Source: Pirellulales bacterium | GTDB lineage: Bacteria > Planctomycetota > Planctomycetia > Pirellulales > Thermoguttaceae | Assembly (NCBI GenBank): GCA_030607895.1 | Contig: JAUWJC010000153.1 | Coordinates: 1 to 8,581, forward strand | DNA: 8,581 bases | Direction: 5' to 3' | In this document: one piece after another, positions 6,162-8,581 of the stretch | Layout of the letters: each line of letters opens with the position of its first letter | Position numbering within the stretch: position 1 is the first letter of the stretch | Notes under the pieces: model-generated | The model's input: the letters and a program-made list of their open reading frames with translations, nothing else | The model's database searches: none | What the model was told of the DNA's origin: nothing | Translations under genes and position numbers: made by a program

Positions 6162-6250
6162 GGATTTCAGATTTCTGATTGCGGATTTGCAGGAGGCTTG
6201 GGTTGTCCAGATGCGGCCGGATATCGACGACAATCTGAAATCTGAAATCC
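6162..6250. repeat. 20-bp inverted repeat around the DUF1559 start codon
   Basis: The left arm (6162-6181, ggatttcagatttctgattg) and right arm (6231-6250) are inverse complements at 19 of 20 positions, separated by 49 bp. The left arm begins 4 bp after the DNRLRE stop codon. The spacer holds the RBS aggagg and ATG 6211, and the right arm encodes NLKSEI of the prepilin leader. In mRNA the stem would hold the RBS and start codon in a loop. Within each arm gatttcag/gatttc is itself repeated. The truncated locus near 880 lacks this sequence and has a shorter leader, so it looks like an insertion. Confidence 0.8.
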
Positions 6251-7185
6251 CACATTTGAGATCTCCTCGAGGTTTTACACTCGTCGAGCTCCTCGTGGTG
6301 ATTACGATCATCGGCATCTTGATCGCCCTGCTGCGGCCGGCGGTGCAGGCGGCTCGCGAGGCGGCACGCCGGACGCAGTGCGCCAATAACCTCAAGCAAC
6401 TGGGCCTGGCGATGCACTCGTTCCACCAGGCCGAGAGGCGGCTTCCTCAAGGGATGTCCGGCTGCTGCTTCGGCACCTGGATGGTCGAGGTCTTACCTTA
6501 CGTCGAGCAGGACAACCTGTTCGAGTTGTACGAGAATTTCGGCGGGACCTGGGCGACGGGGATTGAGTATAAGACGGGCTCTAACCTGGCCGACGTCACC
6601 AGGAAGTGGTTGTCACTGGCAACCTGCCCCAGCGATACACCGAAGATCTTTGGCGCCCCGTGGAATATGACCAAGCACAACTATGCAGTCAACTACGGCA
6701 ATACGGGGCTGGAGAATTCGACCACCGGCAACAATTACTACTTCACGCCGGAGCTGAACGGCGTGGAGTTCAAGGGCGCCCCGTTCGGCAGCCGGGAAAC
6801 GTTTCAGTTCGCCCATATCAGGGACGGGTTGAGCAACACGTTGCTGATGAGCGAACAGGTTCAGACTCATGGACTCGATACGCGCGGACTCACCTGGTGG
6901 GGCGACGCCGCCGGGTTTACCACCTACCTGGCCCCCAATAGCTCGCAACCCGATCTGATCTATTCGATTACAAGGTGCGACTATCCCTACGCCGACAATC
7001 CCCCGTGCGAGCAGATCAGCTCGGGTATGCCGTCGATGTACGCCGCCCGCAGCCGGCACCCCGGCGGAGTGCAAGCCGCACTGTGCGACGGCAGCGTGCG
7101 GTTCATCAGCGATTCGATCGACATCAATACCTGGCGAGCGCTGAGTACGACAAGGGGAAGCGAACCGATCTCGGGCAACTACTGA
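6211..7185 (+). CDS. DUF1559 prepilin-type protein with H-X9-DG domain
   Basis: The product is 324 aa. A 21-residue leader ends in PRG, and cleavage by a prepilin peptidase is expected at G21-F22 before TLVE26. The hydrophobic helix VELLVVITIIGILIAL follows, then AVQAAREAARRTQCANNLKQLGLAMH, the standard DUF1559 continuation. The C-terminal half has SNTLLMSEQ (208-216) and HPGGVQAALCDGSVRF, where H283 and D293-G294 fit the H-X9-DG motif exactly. Such pseudopilins are abundant in planctomycetes and are assumed to build or decorate type II secretion/pilus-like structures; the exact role is unknown. Oddities are Arg42 in ALLRPAV, where the family usually has Leu, and a leader partly encoded by an inverted repeat. 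ATG 6211 has aggagg 14 nt upstream, rather far. TTG 6256 would give the more typical leader MRSPRG but has no RBS. Confidence 0.88.
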   Translation: MRPDIDDNLKSEIPHLRSPRGFTLVELLVVITIIGILIALLRPAVQAAREAARRTQCANNLKQLGLAMHSFHQAERRLPQGMSGCCFGTWMVEVLPYVEQDNLFELYENFGGTWATGIEYKTGSNLADVTRKWLSLATCPSDTPKIFGAPWNMTKHNYAVNYGNTGLENSTTGNNYYFTPELNGVEFKGAPFGSRETFQFAHIRDGLSNTLLMSEQVQTHGLDTRGLTWWGDAAGFTTYLAPNSSQPDLIYSITRCDYPYADNPPCEQISSGMPSMYAARSRHPGGVQAALCDGSVRFISDSIDINTWRALSTTRGSEPISGNY

Positions 7186-7193
7186 TTGCCGGT

Positions 7194-7409
7194 AACCGTT
7201 CACGGCCTTCACTGGCACGATGGAATCAGGCCACGGATGAAACACGGATCAAACACGGACAAAGAAAAGGAGGAAGGTGCTTTGATACATCTTGATATTG
7301 ATATCTTGGTATCGTGCTGGACGAATGAGGCGGCACTCGAAATTCGGCCCCTTGATCCGTGTTTTATCCGTGTTTCATCCGTGGCCGAGATAATCTCGTG
7401 AACGGCTAC
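7194..7409. mobile_element. MITE-like non-coding element with long inverted arms
   Basis: Outer inverted repeats ccgttcacg (7196-7204) and cgtgaacgg (7397-7405) enclose a longer pair: 7229-7264 and 7351-7386 are inverse complements at 33 of 36 positions. Each long arm consists of about three 11-bp units of the form cacggatNaaa. The 10-mer gattgccggt flanks the element directly on both sides (7184-7193 and 7410-7419), consistent with a target-site duplication that uses the last two bases of the DUF1559 stop codon. There is no transposase gene inside. The short frames running through it (repetitive HGSNTDKE- or TDETRIKHG-like peptides) are repeat translations, not genes. Mobility is inferred; transcribed, it would also make a long hairpin after DUF1559. 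Confidence 0.65.
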
Positions 7410-7441
7410 GATTGCCGGTTCCCACAAGGAATGGTGCGGAC

Positions 7442-7469
7442 TTGCTTTTTGGCAGCCGCCAACTATAAT
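7442..7469 (+). promoter_or_regulatory. Sigma70-like promoter of the deacetylase gene
   Basis: ttgctt (7442-7447) and a perfect tataat (7464-7469) are separated by 16 bp. Transcription would start near 7476, directly before the hairpin at 7478, and leave a leader of about 93 nt before ATG 7569. This is the best -10 hexamer in the window. Confidence 0.6.
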
Positions 7470-7477
7470 TGTTCGAT

Positions 7478-7540
7478 GTGCGGCCTATAGGCGGCCGCAC
7501 GGCGGGTTGGGCGACCCGTGTGAATTGCACGAATCCCGCC
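7478..7540 (+). promoter_or_regulatory. Hairpin-rich 5' leader of the deacetylase mRNA
   Basis: GTGCGGCC (7478-7485) and GGCCGCAC (7493-7500) form a perfect 8-bp stem with a 7-nt loop at the predicted transcript start. Immediately after, ggcggg (7501-7506) can pair either locally, through CGGGT (7503-7507) with ACCCG (7514-7518), or at distance with cccgcc (7535-7540). These two pairings exclude each other. This could be a stabilising 5' hairpin, an operator, or a switching leader. No known riboswitch class is recognised. Confidence 0.4.
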
Positions 7541-7568
7541 CGTTTACCATCACAAGGGAGGATATCAC

Positions 7569-8411
7569 ATGATTCGGCTACACCAGTCGCTGGCCATCCT
7601 GGCGGCGACCGTGCTTGTCTGTGGCATTGGGCGGTCTGACGCGGCAGATCGGCTTCCCATTCCCGACAAGCTGGTCGTGTTGGAGTTCGACGACGCGCTG
7701 CGAACCCACTATGCCAACTGCGCGCCGTTGTTGAAGAAGTACGGTTTTGGTGGAACGTTCTTCGTTTGCGAGGGCTGGGACTTCGCCACGAACAAAGAGA
7801 CGTTCATGACGTGGGAGCAGATCAAGAAGCTCGACGAGGACGGTTTCGAGGTCGCCAACCACACGGGCCATCACAAGATGTGCGACACGTTAAGCCGCGA
7901 AGAGTTCATCGCCGAGGTGGAGCACATCGAGCGGCGCTGCCGAGAGCACGGCATCACCAAGCCGGTCACCTTTTGCTTTCCCAGCGGCCGTCATGCGCCG
8001 ATGTGCTTGCAAGTGCTCAAGGAGAAGGGCTACCTGTTCACGCAGCGGTCCCACGAGCCGGAGTTCCGCCAATTGGAGCGCGGGCTCGCTTACGACCCTA
8101 AGGAAGATCATCGCCTGTTGGTGCCGCGCGTCCACAACTTTGGCCCGAGTCGCTCGTGGGAGGACTTTCTCTGGGCGCTGGATCAGGCCAAAGACGGGAA
8201 GATCGCCGTCCTGGGGTTTCATGGCGTGCCCGGCTGGTGGAAGCCCGGGGAAATCTCGGTCGCGCACTTCGAGAAGATACTGAAACACCTGCGCGACAAC
8301 GGGTACAAATGCGTGGCGCTGCGCGATCTGGCCCGCTACGTCGATCCAACCAAGGGCCCCACCGACCCCTCCGCGCCGATCCGGCGACGGCTGAAGGCGC
8401 AAGGGAAATAG
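7569..8411 (+). CDS. Secreted polysaccharide deacetylase (NodB-like, CE4)
   Basis: The product is 280 aa. ATG 7569 follows the strong RBS gggagg with 7 nt spacing. The signal peptide (MIRLHQSLAILAATVLVCGI) ends near SDA25. NodB-fold motifs appear in order: EFDDA (D41 catalytic base, D42 metal ligand; the family's TFDDG glycine is Ala here); NHTGHH with H98-T99 and H102 as the H-[ST]-x-x-H metal site; CFPSGRH (P138) at motif 3; and LGFHGVP with H218 at motif 5. The aspartate and histidine ligands are intact, so a metal-dependent de-N- or de-O-acetylase acting on an exported polysaccharide is likely. The substrate (peptidoglycan, chitin-like, or a foreign glycan) cannot be told. It has its own promoter and is separated from DUF1559 by the MITE-like element, so it is probably an independent transcription unit. 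Confidence 0.9.
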   Translation: MIRLHQSLAILAATVLVCGIGRSDAADRLPIPDKLVVLEFDDALRTHYANCAPLLKKYGFGGTFFVCEGWDFATNKETFMTWEQIKKLDEDGFEVANHTGHHKMCDTLSREEFIAEVEHIERRCREHGITKPVTFCFPSGRHAPMCLQVLKEKGYLFTQRSHEPEFRQLERGLAYDPKEDHRLLVPRVHNFGPSRSWEDFLWALDQAKDGKIAVLGFHGVPGWWKPGEISVAHFEKILKHLRDNGYKCVALRDLARYVDPTKGPTDPSAPIRRRLKAQGK

Positions 8412-8436
8412 CCGGGGTGCCGGCACCCCCCTATTT
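8406..8436 (+). terminator. Palindromic hairpin overlapping the deacetylase stop codon
   Basis: ggggtgcc (8414-8421) is followed directly by ggcacccc (8422-8429), a perfect 16-bp palindrome. It is extended by aaatag (8406-8411, containing the stop codon) pairing with ctattt (8431-8436). The downstream ctattt supplies a short T-run. It fits an intrinsic, possibly bidirectional terminator, although a T-tract this short may be inefficient. Confidence 0.55.

Positions 8437-8581
<145 letters not shown>

Noticed and set aside
7186..7427. Short open frames on both strands between the DUF1559 and deacetylase genes (71 and 72 codons)
   Set aside because: They are translations of the inverted cacggatNaaa arms, have no RBS and differ only by strand of the same repeat.

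Overview
The window reads as a fragment of a Planctomycetota chromosome, probably a metagenomic contig. The case rests on family content: a prepilin-type H-X9-DG protein (DUF1559, massively expanded in planctomycetes), two secreted formylglycine sulfatases, a short lipoprotein with a transthyretin/carboxypeptidase-regulatory-like fold, two CBM96/DNRLRE-type proteins ending in PEP-CTERM sorting signals, and a secreted polysaccharide deacetylase. Base composition is GC-rich. Pirellulales-like is a guess. No gene is close enough to a named gene to earn a symbol. Layout, left to right: (1) 1-1047 is a decayed module: a DNRLRE/PEP-CTERM gene with a one-base frameshift in its signal peptide, a prepilin gene cut down to its N-terminal head, and a REP-like double hairpin. 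(2) 1059-4379 holds two convergent sulfatase genes with different architectures. (3) 4582-5013 is a small TTR-like lipoprotein gene. (4) 5277-7185 is the intact counterpart of module 1: a sigma70-like promoter, a leader resembling that of copy 1, the DNRLRE/PEP-CTERM gene, then the full-length DUF1559 gene, whose start lies inside a 20-bp inverted repeat. (5) 7194-7409 is a non-coding MITE-like element immediately after the DUF1559 stop codon. (6) 7442-8436 is a polysaccharide deacetylase gene with a good promoter, a hairpin-rich 5' leader and a palindrome overlapping its stop codon. (7) From about 8460 to the end the sequence is G/C homopolymer and is probably artefactual. Working model (inference): every intact gene encodes an exported protein, and together they fit handling of a sulfated or acetylated polysaccharide at the cell surface. 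The DNRLRE/PEP-CTERM protein would be a surface glycan binder, the DUF1559 pseudopilin part of a surface fibre or export machine, and the sulfatases and deacetylase would strip sulfate and acyl groups. The most interesting structure is the DNRLRE plus DUF1559 pair, present once intact and once as a decayed copy, together with at least four kinds of non-coding inverted repeat packed around it. I see no CRISPR array, tRNA, rRNA, transposase or defence gene.
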